Of a stretch of 64,000 nt of DNA, positions 46,830 through 58,684 are shown piece after piece; the first letter of the stretch is position 1; every line of letters starts with the position of its first letter. The stretch covers positions 1-64,000 of the forward strand of contig CANMXU010000019.1 of the NCBI GenBank assembly GCA_947501935.1, written 5' to 3'. The stretch is from an uncultured Alteromonadaceae bacterium. GTDB lineage: Bacteria; Pseudomonadota; Gammaproteobacteria; Enterobacterales; Alteromonadaceae. The position numbers and the translations under genes are program-made. The notes below the pieces were generated by a model. That model saw only the letters and a list, made by a program, of their open reading frames with translations, was not told where the DNA came from and searched no databases.

Positions 46830-46973
46830 TATATTTTTTCATTGATTGAAGATTTGCTATGAGTATAAACGAATATTAAAATATTTTTACGTACTGACTT
46901 GTAAAATGGCTGTTATAACAAGAGGCTGCTGCAAACTGAACTTTACAGCGAGGTGAATATAAAGTGCTTTATA

Positions 46974-47044
46974 AAAGGTCGATGACAAAAATAGCCAAAG
47001 AGTGATGACTCATAAGCATGACTTTCAAATGTCACTACCCCTTT
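46974..47044. repeat. Inverted-repeat element, copy 1 (decayed)
   Basis: It runs from AAAGGTCGATGACA to TGTCACTACCCCTTT and contains AAAATAGCCAAAGAGTGATG and ACTCATAAGCATGACTTT-type interior almost identical to copy 2. The arms have lost several matches. It lies just downstream of the LEA-type lipoprotein gene. Confidence 0.85.
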
Positions 47045-47056
47045 ACCTTACTTCAT

Positions 47057-47542
47057 TTATAAAGCAGGCTTCTGACCAAGAGGAATTACCCCTTCTTGAA
47101 CAACTGTCAGCGTTGGTACAAAAGGAATGGCAATATCTAATTTTGCCTTTAGTTGGTAGCTGATATCCTGCCCTTTATTAGACACTAGCGCTTTGATCAC
47201 TTTAATACCGCCAAACAAACTGGTTGAAACAGGCACCACAAAGCGTGACTCACCAAAAGCTGCTGCGGTTGGAATATCAGCAGCCACACCATGCGCTAAA
47301 CTTTCACCTGCCACATTAAGTTGATAACTAATACCATTAAGCGGTAATTCAAAATTATTAGGGTTAGTAAGTTTTAAGCCAATTTCAAAGTTTTGCTCGA
47401 AGCCATTGGCGGGTAAAACCTTAAAAGAAACCAACTCGACGCTAGGCTCTTCGTAGTCTAGATTCATGGTGGCGCAACCAGACAAAACAAACAATGTGAT
47501 CACGAAAATAAAACGTATATTGAGTGCGCTAGCAAGAGTCAT
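47057..47542 (-). CDS. LEA type 2 family lipoprotein
   Basis: A 161-residue lipoprotein: a hydrophobic N-terminus ends in the lipobox LSGC (FVITLFVLSGCATMN), and one LEA14/WHy (water stress and hypersensitive response) beta-sandwich domain follows (residues about 40-155), seen in GLKLTNPNNFELPLNGISY and PVSTSLFGGIKVIKAL. The family is associated with desiccation and stress in plants and archaea; in gammaproteobacteria its function is unclear. GAGG precedes the ATG. Both sides of the gene carry copies of the same 70-75 bp inverted-repeat element in the same orientation. Confidence 0.85.
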   Translation of the reverse strand: MTLASALNIRFIFVITLFVLSGCATMNLDYEEPSVELVSFKVLPANGFEQNFEIGLKLTNPNNFELPLNGISYQLNVAGESLAHGVAADIPTAAAFGESRFVVPVSTSLFGGIKVIKALVSNKGQDISYQLKAKLDIAIPFVPTLTVVQEGVIPLGQKPAL

Positions 47543-47929
47543 TTCTTATCCTCATGGAATGGTTTATTTTAATTAAGTGCTTTAACTTAAGCCTTAAAGC
47601 TAAAAGCTAAAGTATAAAGGGGTCGGTGACAAAAATAGCCAAGGAGTGATGACTCATAAGCATGACTTTTAAATGTCACCGACCCCTTTATTTATAGCAA
47701 TAACACTAGCATGTTACCGACCCATTTATTTTCTTAATTTCACAAATAAACGATCACATCAAGCAAGTTCAGCCCAAGCAAAAACAATTTCAATTAAATC
47801 CGTCTACAGTCATTACTTTGAGCTGATAGTTCGCTATAATATCGCGCTTTAATTTTTTAATATTTGCCAGAATTTTGGCAAGTTTTCGGGAAATCCCCCC
47901 ATTAACTCCAGTTTCAACAGGTAACTAGC
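47543..47929. other. Divergent spacer, LEA lipoprotein gene to prfC
   Basis: It holds the intact inverted-repeat element (47616-47689), a short fragment of its right end near 47711-47731, and AT-rich DNA with the presumed prfC promoter. No gene is seen. Confidence 0.6.
47616..47689. repeat. Inverted-repeat element, copy 2 (intact)
   Basis: A 74-bp element with perfect 16-bp terminal inverted repeats AAAGGGGTCGGTGACA (47616-47631) and TGTCACCGACCCCTTT (47674-47689). The 42-bp interior nearly matches copy 1 at 46974-47044. It carries no coding capacity. The form is that of a MITE or REP-type element. Confidence 0.9.
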
Positions 47930-49510
47930 ATGTCTGTACAACAGCAGGAAGTCGACTTACGTAGAACGTTTGCGATTATTTCTCACCCTGATGCGGGTAA
48001 AACAACCATTACTGAAAAGGTTTTACTTTTTGGTCAAGCCTTGCAAAAAGCAGGTACGGTAAAAGGTAAAAAATCAGGGCAACATGCCAAATCTGACTGG
48101 ATGGAAATGGAAAAAGACCGTGGTATTTCAATTACTACCTCAGTAATGCAGTTCCCTTACAATGACTGTTTAGTTAACCTTTTAGATACTCCCGGCCATG
48201 AAGACTTCTCCGAAGATACTTATCGTACGCTAACCGCGGTTGACTCTTGTTTGATGGTTATCGACGTGGCTAAAGGTGTTGAAGCACGTACCATTAAATT
48301 AATGGAAGTCACCCGTTTGCGTGATACCCCGATCATCACCTTTATGAATAAAATGGACCGTGATGTTCGTGACCCAATGGAAGTGATGGACGAAGTTGAA
48401 GACGTTTTAAAAATAAAATGTGCCCCTATTACTTGGCCAATTGGCATGGGTAAAGAATTTAAGGGTGTGTATAACATTTTAACTGATGAAGTCTTTTTAT
48501 ATCAGTCAGGTCTTGGCCATATGATCCAAGAAAAGCGTGTCATTAAAGGCTTAGACAACCCAGAACTAGATAAAGTGATTGGTAGCTACGCTGAAGATTT
48601 ACGTGAAGAGCTTGAACTAGTGGTTGGCGCATCACACGAGTTTAACCAAGAAGAATTTTTAAAAGGCGAATTAACGCCGGTATTTTTTGGTACTGCATTA
48701 GGTAACTTTGGCGTTGACCATATGCTAGATGGTTTAACGAAATGGGCACCTAAGCCATTACCACGCTTAACCGATACCCGTGAAGTAAAAGCCGAAGAAG
48801 AAAAATTCACTGGTTTTGTTTTTAAAATTCAAGCCAATATGGATCCGAAACATCGTGACCGTATCGCCTTTATGCGTATTTGTTCAGGCAAGTATGAAAA
48901 AGGCATGAAAATGAAACAAGTACGTATAGGTAAAGATGTAAAAATTGCCGATGCAGTAACCTTTATGGCGGGCGATCGCTCTAATGTTGAACAAGCTTAT
49001 GCTGGTGATATTATTGGTTTACATAACCACGGTAGCATTCAAATTGGTGATACCTTTACCGCTGGCGAAAACATGAAGTTTAGCGGTATTCCAAACTTTG
49101 CGCCGGAAATGTTCCGCCGTATTCGTTTACGGGATCCGTTAAAAGCTAAGCAATTGCAAAAAGGCTTAATTCAGCTTTCTGAAGAAGGCGCAGTACAGGT
49201 ATTCCGCCCAATGGCGAACAACGACATGATCGTTGGCGCGGTTGGTGTGCTACAGTTTGAAGTAGTCGTACAACGCTTAAAAACTGAATACAACGTTGAT
49301 GCGATTTATGAGCCGATTAGTGTTGCTACGGCGCGCTGGTGTACCTGTGATGACGAACGTACGCTTGAGCAGTTTACTAAGAAAGCATCAGATAACTTAG
49401 CGTTAGATGGTGGCGATAACTTAACCTATATTGCGCCAACTATGGTGAATTTGTCGTTGGCGCAGGAGCGTCATCCAAACATCACCTTCCACAAAACACG
49501 TGAGCACTAA
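47930..49510 (+). CDS. prfC: Peptide chain release factor 3
   Basis: A 526-residue translational GTPase that removes RF1/RF2 from ribosomes after termination. G-domain motifs: [13 protein letters not shown] (P-loop), [11 protein letters not shown] (switch I), [16 protein letters not shown] (switch II) and NKMD. EF-G-like domains II and III follow, with [18 protein letters not shown]. Length matches E. coli RF3 (529). It stands alone, divergent from the LEA gene, with a long hairpin after it. Confidence 0.98.
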   Translation: MSVQQQEVDLRRTFAIISHPDAGKTTITEKVLLFGQALQKAGTVKGKKSGQHAKSDWMEMEKDRGISITTSVMQFPYNDCLVNLLDTPGHEDFSEDTYRTLTAVDSCLMVIDVAKGVEARTIKLMEVTRLRDTPIITFMNKMDRDVRDPMEVMDEVEDVLKIKCAPITWPIGMGKEFKGVYNILTDEVFLYQSGLGHMIQEKRVIKGLDNPELDKVIGSYAEDLREELELVVGASHEFNQEEFLKGELTPVFFGTALGNFGVDHMLDGLTKWAPKPLPRLTDTREVKAEEEKFTGFVFKIQANMDPKHRDRIAFMRICSGKYEKGMKMKQVRIGKDVKIADAVTFMAGDRSNVEQAYAGDIIGLHNHGSIQIGDTFTAGENMKFSGIPNFAPEMFRRIRLRDPLKAKQLQKGLIQLSEEGAVQVFRPMANNDMIVGAVGVLQFEVVVQRLKTEYNVDAIYEPISVATARWCTCDDERTLEQFTKKASDNLALDGGDNLTYIAPTMVNLSLAQERHPNITFHKTREH

Positions 49511-49543
49511 ATTTGGCGTTGTAAATTTCGTTTTATCGGCATT

Positions 49544-49602
49544 ATTTTAATCTTTTTGTTTGTCACTTAGTGAACTAAGCTCCTACACAAAAAGATTAAA
49601 AT
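49544..49602. other. Long hairpin between prfC and argS
   Basis: ATTTTAATCTTTTTGT (49544-49559) is perfectly complementary to 49587-49602, a 16-bp stem with a 27-nt loop that itself contains CTTAGTGAACTAAG. It could end prfC transcription or be a dispersed repeat. No separate T-run follows. Confidence 0.75.
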
Positions 49603-49777
49603 GCTTTGCTAAAACATCATTTACTTAGCCAAATGATATAAAGTACTTTTATAAAGACAAAAATTAAATTAATTAGCGGTGAAAAGTTGCCTCTTTCTCA
49701 CCACTAATTCGCTCAAGCACAATGCGCACAAATGAAGCGATAATTGTGCTAAATAGCAAAGAGAATGAGAAGACGAA

Positions 49778-51541
49778 ATGAATATTAAAAATATATTAGC
49801 TGAAAGAGTCGTTACTGCCATGGTAGCAGCCGGTTTACCAGAAGATACAAATCCAGCGGTAAGCCTTTCTAGCCGACCAAATTTTGGTGATTACCAAGCC
49901 AATGGCGTAATGGGCGCAGCTAAAAAATTAAAAACCAACCCACGCGAATTAGCCAGCAAAGTGGTTGAACATTTAGAGCCTTTACTAATAGAAAGCGGCA
50001 TTGCTGAAAAAATTGAATTGGCTGGCCCTGGTTTTATTAATATTCACCTTGATCAAAGCTGGTTAGCAGCGCAGTTAGCTAATATTCGCGGCGATGAAAA
50101 ATTAGGTGTTGCTCAGCGTGGCAGCGAAGGCCAAGCCAAAGTTCAAAACGTTGTTGTTGACTACTCTGCGCCAAACCTTGCCAAAGAAATGCACGTTGGC
50201 CACTTACGCTCAACCATTATTGGTGACGCAGTTGTGCGCGCATTAGAGTTTCGTGGCGACAAAGTTATTCGTCAAAATCACATGGGCGACTGGGGCACAC
50301 AATTTGGTATGTTATTGGCGCATTTAAGCGATAAGCTTAGCACCAATGAAGTGGCTGAAACTGCCCTTGCCGATTTAGAGAACTTCTATCGTGAAGCAAA
50401 AATTCGTTTTGACGACGAAGAAGGTTTTGCCGACCGCGCCCGTGATTTCGTGGTTAAACTACAAGGCGGCGACAAAGACTGCTTAGTTTTATGGAAACTG
50501 TTCATCGACATTTCTATCAAACACAGTGAGGACATTTATGAAAAATTAAATGTAACCCTTACTCGTGACGATATCATGGGTGAAAGTGCTTACAACCCAG
50601 ACTTGCCAAAAGTGATTGACGAGTTAATGGCGAAAAATATTGCCGTTGAAGACCAAGGCGCACGTGTAGTATTTATTGAAGAAATGGCCAATAAAAATGG
50701 CGACCCTTCAGTATTTATCGTGCAAAAATCTGGCGGCGGCTACTTATACGCCACTACCGATTTATCAGCCTGTCGTTACCGTAGCGGTGAATTAAATGCC
50801 GATCGCATTATTATTTTCACCGACGCGCGCCAAGCACTGCATTTCCAACAAGTGGAAATGGTTGCCCGTAAAGCTGGCTTCTTACCAGAGCACGTTGGTT
50901 ACGATCACTGTCCATTTGGCATGATGATGGGTGACGACGGCAAGCCGTTTAAAACCCGTACTGGCGGCACCATTAAATTGGCGGAGTTATTAGACGAAGC
51001 AGTAAGCCGTGCTAGCGATTTAATTGCTGAGAAAAACCCAGATTACAGCCCAGAAAAATTGAGCGAAATTGCCGAAAAAGTAGGTATTGGCGCAGTTAAA
51101 TTTGCTGATTTATCGAAAAACCGTACCAGCGATTATATTTTCAACTGGAAAAGCATGCTTAGTTTTGAAGGTGCTACCGCGCCATACTTACAATACGCTT
51201 ATTCTCGTATTCAAAGTATTTTCAATAAAGCAGAGGTTAAGCAACCAATTATTGGAAACATCAATATTGCTGTGCCACAAGAAAAAGCACTCGCGTTAAA
51301 GTTAATACAACTTGAAGATGTTATTGACGCGGTGATCAGCGAATGTACACCTAACTTGTTATGTAACTATTTATACGAACTAGCTAGCTTGTACATGACC
51401 TTCCACGAAGCCTGCCCAATTTTAAAAGACGGCATTTCTGATGATGTTAAGCAATCGCGTTTAGCACTTTGCGCCCTAATTTCTGACACCTTAAAACAAG
51501 GTTTAGATATTTTAGGCATTGAAGTAATGGAAAGAATGTAA
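49778..51541 (+). CDS. argS: Arginyl-tRNA synthetase
   Basis: A 587-residue class I synthetase charging tRNA-Arg. The N-terminal additional domain includes [19 protein letters not shown], and the HIGH-type signature is [14 protein letters not shown] (His-Val-Gly-His). [20 protein letters not shown] occupies the KMSKS position, which lacks the canonical motif as is usual for this group. The C-terminal helical anticodon-binding (DALR) domain ends VMERM. Single gene with a bidirectional terminator after it. Confidence 0.98.
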   Translation: MNIKNILAERVVTAMVAAGLPEDTNPAVSLSSRPNFGDYQANGVMGAAKKLKTNPRELASKVVEHLEPLLIESGIAEKIELAGPGFINIHLDQSWLAAQLANIRGDEKLGVAQRGSEGQAKVQNVVVDYSAPNLAKEMHVGHLRSTIIGDAVVRALEFRGDKVIRQNHMGDWGTQFGMLLAHLSDKLSTNEVAETALADLENFYREAKIRFDDEEGFADRARDFVVKLQGGDKDCLVLWKLFIDISIKHSEDIYEKLNVTLTRDDIMGESAYNPDLPKVIDELMAKNIAVEDQGARVVFIEEMANKNGDPSVFIVQKSGGGYLYATTDLSACRYRSGELNADRIIIFTDARQALHFQQVEMVARKAGFLPEHVGYDHCPFGMMMGDDGKPFKTRTGGTIKLAELLDEAVSRASDLIAEKNPDYSPEKLSEIAEKVGIGAVKFADLSKNRTSDYIFNWKSMLSFEGATAPYLQYAYSRIQSIFNKAEVKQPIIGNINIAVPQEKALALKLIQLEDVIDAVISECTPNLLCNYLYELASLYMTFHEACPILKDGISDDVKQSRLALCALISDTLKQGLDILGIEVMERM

Positions 51542-51583
51542 CTAAGACAAGCTTATAACTGAAAGTTAGCAGCTTTAAGCTAA

Positions 51584-51619
51584 AAAAAGCCGAGATTATT
51601 TAAACAATCTCGGCTTTTT
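51584..51619. terminator. Bidirectional terminator after argS
   Basis: AAGCCGAGATT (51587-51597) pairs with AATCTCGGCTT (51606-51616), flanked by A- and T-runs. It is shared with the convergent methyltransferase gene. Confidence 0.9.
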
Positions 51620-51633
51620 CATTTAGCTTAAAG

Positions 51634-52290
51634 CTATCGGTTAATAGCAGAAAAAATTGCCACACAACCAACAACTTCTATTTTAACCTCAGAAAAATGA
51701 GTATTCAACGCCACTTCTAAGCTAGCTAAATCATCATCTTGATTGCTAAAAATACCTTTGCGGTTATATAAATTCATTAGCTTTTGGGCGCAGTAATTGG
51801 CGGTAATGCCTTTACCTAAAATAGTACTACCAAATAGCACGCCACCGTCATTTAGCACCGCTTTTAAGTTGCTAAATACAAGTGACTTATCGCTCATATC
51901 ACCCGGCAAACAATGCAGTAAATAATTAATGCTAATTGAATCAAACTTTTTACCATTTAGCCCTAAAGTTTGAAAAATATCACCTTGATATAGTTCCGGT
52001 TTAAAATGCCTAACGGCTTTACCAGCCGCTTGTAAGCTATTTTCATTTAAATCTAATAACGCTAGACGGCGATTAATATTGCTTAAATAGCGCTTTAAAT
52101 AATAGCCAGTACCAACACCAACATCTAAATGATTAGTTGAAGCTAAGTGGTGAAATTGCTTGGCGATTAATCGCGTTGGACACTTCCACAAAAAGTGGTT
52201 CGAAAAACCTAATACCCAAAGATCATAAATCGACAGCACGTTTTTCGAATATACCGCTTGACCGGCGACCACGGCTTTTTGATTATTCAT
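51634..52290 (-). CDS. Class I SAM-dependent methyltransferase
   Basis: A 218-residue cytoplasmic methyltransferase with a Rossmann-like fold. Motif I is DVGVGTGYYLKRYL (residues about 56-69), the acidic residue ending strand 2 is in LALLDLNENSL, the post-II motif is LYQGDIFQTL, and motif IV is FDSISINYLLHCLPGD. A FLWKCPTRLIAKQF segment precedes the fold. It resembles small-molecule methyltransferases more than RNA or DNA enzymes, but the substrate cannot be named. Single gene, convergent with argS, and divergent from the beta-galactosidase gene. Confidence 0.85.
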   Translation of the reverse strand: MNNQKAVVAGQAVYSKNVLSIYDLWVLGFSNHFLWKCPTRLIAKQFHHLASTNHLDVGVGTGYYLKRYLSNINRRLALLDLNENSLQAAGKAVRHFKPELYQGDIFQTLGLNGKKFDSISINYLLHCLPGDMSDKSLVFSNLKAVLNDGGVLFGSTILGKGITANYCAQKLMNLYNRKGIFSNQDDDLASLEVALNTHFSEVKIEVVGCVAIFSAINR

Positions 52291-52552
52291 TGCTTGTTAT
52301 CAATCATTTTTACAACATCCTTATTAAGCTCATCAGCCTTACATACCTTTATATAACACAGGTATGGCTGTAGCGATTAACGTATTAATTTTGCCTACTT
52401 GTATAATTTACCTGAAATTCTTTTATTTTCAAATAATTAAATAATCCAGCTTATATTTATGGCTATTGAAAAATAGTATTTATGAATATAGTATTAATCA
52501 GACAATAGGCGTAAACACTATCTTAGCTCATTAAAACTTCAGCAATTTATAG

Positions 52553-55765
<3,213 letters not shown>

Positions 55766-55830
55766 TCGGATTATAACTAGAAAATTATTAGCGATGAACT
55801 GGATAAGCAATATTCGCTAAGTACTAAGTA

Positions 55831-55880
55831 AAGCACCGCTGCAGCAATTATTTATAACAGCTTTAGCGGTTTTGTTTTAT
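55831..55880 (+). terminator. Terminator after the beta-galactosidase gene
   Basis: ACCGCT (55835-55840) pairs with AGCGGT (55865-55870), with inner GCTG/CAGC pairing, followed by TTTGTTTT. Confidence 0.7.
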
Positions 55881-55926
55881 CCTTATCTTATTACTTCATA
55901 TTAAGTATTATTGACTTATAGCAACT

Positions 55927-56736
55927 ATGAAATTTACCGACAGCCACTGCCATTTAGACTTTTCAGAGCTTGCCCCGCAAGTTGAGCTTATTCAAGGCTG
56001 CGCCGAGCAAAGTATTCATCAAATTATAGTGCCGTCAATCACTCCTGATAATTGGGATAAGGTACTGCAATTACCCGCGCTTTATAATGAAAATAAGGCT
56101 AATCAGAAACTCGCAAGCTGTAAAATATTTAGCTGTTTGGGCATTCATCCATGGTTTCTACAAAACTTAAACCAAGCGTCACTTGATAATTTAGCTGATA
56201 AAGTAAAAAACCATAAAGAAGATATTATTGCCATTGGCGAAACCGGCATTGATGAAGTGATTGTCAAAGAGCAAGCTAACCTAGCTCAGCAAATTGATTT
56301 TTTTGAATTTCAATTAAACCTCGCCAAAGCGCATAATCTACCGGTGATAGTGCATCATCGGCGCTCACATCAGCATATTGTGCCGATATTAAAAAAAGCC
56401 AATTTAAACCGAGGCGGTATTATTCATGCCTTTTCAGGAAGCTATCAGCAAGCGTGTCAGTATATTGATTTAGGCTTTAAGTTAGGTATTGGCGGAACGA
56501 TTAGTTATCCACGTGCAGAAAAAACGATTAAAGCGATTAAACGCTTACCGTTAACAAGTTTAGTTTTAGAAACCGACGCGCCAGCAATGCCATTATTCGG
56601 CTTTCAAGGCCAGCACAACTCGCCACTGCAACTGCTAAAAGTATTTGAACACTTATGCTCAATTCGCCCAGAAGCGCCGATAGAAGTTAGCCAAGTGATT
56701 GAAGAAAATATTAATCAGCTCTTTTTTAATGGCTAG
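55927..56736 (+). CDS. TatD family metal-dependent hydrolase
   Basis: A 269-residue TatD-type hydrolase, a TIM barrel with two metals; family members act as 3'-5' exonucleases or deoxyribonucleases in repair and degradation. Metal ligands: DSHCHLDF near residues 5-12, LGIHPWF, AIGETGID, VIVHHRRSH, IIHAFSGS and LVLETDAPA. It resembles the YjjV branch. It ends one base before the end of the convergent YtjB gene. Single gene. Confidence 0.93.
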   Translation: MKFTDSHCHLDFSELAPQVELIQGCAEQSIHQIIVPSITPDNWDKVLQLPALYNENKANQKLASCKIFSCLGIHPWFLQNLNQASLDNLADKVKNHKEDIIAIGETGIDEVIVKEQANLAQQIDFFEFQLNLAKAHNLPVIVHHRRSHQHIVPILKKANLNRGGIIHAFSGSYQQACQYIDLGFKLGIGGTISYPRAEKTIKAIKRLPLTSLVLETDAPAMPLFGFQGQHNSPLQLLKVFEHLCSIRPEAPIEVSQVIEENINQLFFNG

Positions 56737-56737
56737 C

Positions 56738-57376
56738 TTAACTTTTATCACCTAAGCGGAAACCTTGGCGACTAAAGCGGTTTAAACCGCGCGTTAATAA
56801 AAAGCCCACTACGCCAGCCAATACCAACATAATACGAAACAGTTCGCCGGCTTTGTCGTTCGACGCATTTAAATTATCAACCAAATAACTTTTCGCTATA
56901 GTCAAGCGCAAGTAGCCTTGTAACGCCTGCTCGCTTAATTCATTAACATTAACTCCCTGAGCACGTATTTCTTTTACAAAAGGAATGAATTGGCCGGAGT
57001 TATTCATTTGCCGGGCTTCAATTCCAAACAATGCCCTAATGCTTTTTGCTGATTGAGAATGGAAAATTAATTGGCCAGAGTGATCATAAAAATGCACTGA
57101 GTTAATCGCATCTGAGCTCGACAATTGGTCAATATAATCTTGTATGCCCTGCTTATCATTCTTGGCAAATAATACCGTCAGAGCCGTTGCTGCTTGGCTG
57201 CTGTATTCATTGCCGACACGCTTAAAATGCTGCTCGATATTTTCACTATTTTGCTGATGATTAAACAATAAAACGTTCAGCAATACGATGATCAACGCAA
57301 TCGCTATAGCTAATTGCATAATTTTATTATAAATCGATGATAGTTTAGGGTATAAAGGCTGTTCAGATTGCGCCAT
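56738..57376 (-). CDS. ytjB: YtjB/Smp family membrane protein
   Basis: A 212-residue inner-membrane protein of the YtjB (Smp/AhpA) family, divergent from serB as in E. coli. A cytoplasmic start of about 17 residues is followed by a membrane helix (LAIAIALIIVLLNVLLF), a periplasmic sensor-like domain of about 130 residues with VHFYDHSGQLIFHS, and a second helix near 183-200. A short basic tail ends RQGFRLGDKS. Its molecular role is not established; relatives have been linked to hemolysis and virulence. The symbol rests on synteny as well as similarity. Confidence 0.85.
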   Translation of the reverse strand: MAQSEQPLYPKLSSIYNKIMQLAIAIALIIVLLNVLLFNHQQNSENIEQHFKRVGNEYSSQAATALTVLFAKNDKQGIQDYIDQLSSSDAINSVHFYDHSGQLIFHSQSAKSIRALFGIEARQMNNSGQFIPFVKEIRAQGVNVNELSEQALQGYLRLTIAKSYLVDNLNASNDKAGELFRIMLVLAGVVGFLLTRGLNRFSRQGFRLGDKS

Positions 57377-57511
57377 GTAATCAGTATTTAAGTAAGTAAC
57401 TTATGATAATACTATAGAGGTTTATCAGTTTTTTTTAAATGCTGTCATGCAGTTAATTATCTTTATTCGTAGTTATATTGAATTTAAAATTGGATTTATC
57501 AAGGATCTCTC

Positions 57512-58582
57512 GTGTCTATTAGCGTACAAAAAATTGCCTTAGCTGAACTATCAACCTCAACACTGGCTCAATGTTTTTCAGCCAAAGTAAACTCACAGCA
57601 CTCACCTTACTTCTGTCAGTTTACTGAAACTGAGTTATTAATTGACAGCGAACTGCCTTGTAAACTTGCTGTACCTAAAGCACTTGAGCAAGCAACTACT
57701 AGCACAAGTGATACAAATGAAGATATCGCCCTGGTAGTTTTTGACACTATCACTGTATCAACCTTACAAAGTTTATTTAGTGAATGTCAGCTAACAGTTA
57801 CCGCTATTAATGCCGTTAACGACAGAAACCAGCAAGTTAGTTATCGCTTTGCTGTGCAAACTGATGACTTTGCTGCTGCGCGCAGTTCACTGGCAAGCTT
57901 CACCTTAGCTAATAATATTGAAGCAGCGCTTTTAAAAGATGCGCCAAGCTTATCTATTCCAGGTTTATTAGTGATGGATATGGACTCAACCACCATTGAA
58001 ATTGAATGTATCGACGAAATAGCAACTTTAGCGGGTGTTGGTGAACAAGTAGCTGCAGTAACCGAACTCGCGATGCAAGGTGAACTAGACTTTGCTCAAA
58101 GCTTGCATCAACGTGTTGCCACCTTAAAAGATGCGCCTGAGTCTATTTTAGCGGCTGTTGCCAAAGACATTCCGTTAATGCCCGGCTTAAAGCCATTAAT
58201 TGCAGAATTGAAAAAGCATAACTGGCGGATTGCGATTGCATCAGGTGGTTTTACTTACTTTTCACAGCACCTACAAACCTTATTAGGTTTAGATGAAACC
58301 TTTGCTAATCAGCTTGAAATTATTGATGGCAAACTTACCGGTAAAGTTTTAGGTGATGTATTTGACGCACAGGCTAAAGCCGACAGTTTAGCTATTTTAA
58401 GTGAGCGTTATAATATAAGTCATGCACAAACGGTTGCCATGGGCGATGGTGCTAACGACCTAGTGATGATGGCTGCCGCGCATTTAGGCATTGCCTTTCA
58501 CGCTAAACCAATCGTATTAAAACAAGCTGATACTTGCATTAATTCTGTTGGTCTTGATTGTATGATTCACTGGTTGAAATAA
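57512..58582 (+). CDS. serB: Phosphoserine phosphatase
   Basis: A 356-residue HAD-superfamily phosphatase that makes L-serine from phosphoserine, the last step of serine synthesis. The N-terminal 145 residues are a variable ACT-like regulatory region. The catalytic part starts with MDMDSTTIEIECIDEIA (nucleophile D156, general acid D158), continues with ASGGFTYF (motif II) and VAMGDGANDLVMMAAAHLGIAF (motifs III-IV). Length is above the E. coli enzyme (322) because of the N-terminal part. It diverges from ytjB; a terminator follows. Confidence 0.97.
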   Translation: MSISVQKIALAELSTSTLAQCFSAKVNSQHSPYFCQFTETELLIDSELPCKLAVPKALEQATTSTSDTNEDIALVVFDTITVSTLQSLFSECQLTVTAINAVNDRNQQVSYRFAVQTDDFAAARSSLASFTLANNIEAALLKDAPSLSIPGLLVMDMDSTTIEIECIDEIATLAGVGEQVAAVTELAMQGELDFAQSLHQRVATLKDAPESILAAVAKDIPLMPGLKPLIAELKKHNWRIAIASGGFTYFSQHLQTLLGLDETFANQLEIIDGKLTGKVLGDVFDAQAKADSLAILSERYNISHAQTVAMGDGANDLVMMAAAHLGIAFHAKPIVLKQADTCINSVGLDCMIHWLK

Positions 58583-58600
58583 GCAAATAAGCATGTGAAT

Positions 58601-58629
58601 AAAAAACCTAGCAAACGCTAGGTTTTTTT
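58601..58629 (+). terminator. Terminator after serB
   Basis: AAAAAACCTAGC and GCTAGGTTTTTT form a perfect 12-bp hairpin with an AAAC loop (58601-58628), then T and A. Confidence 0.93.
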
Positions 58630-58684
58630 ATCGGTAACTGTTTGCCGTAGCCTTTAAGCCCCAGACTTACTTGGCAACTTAAAA

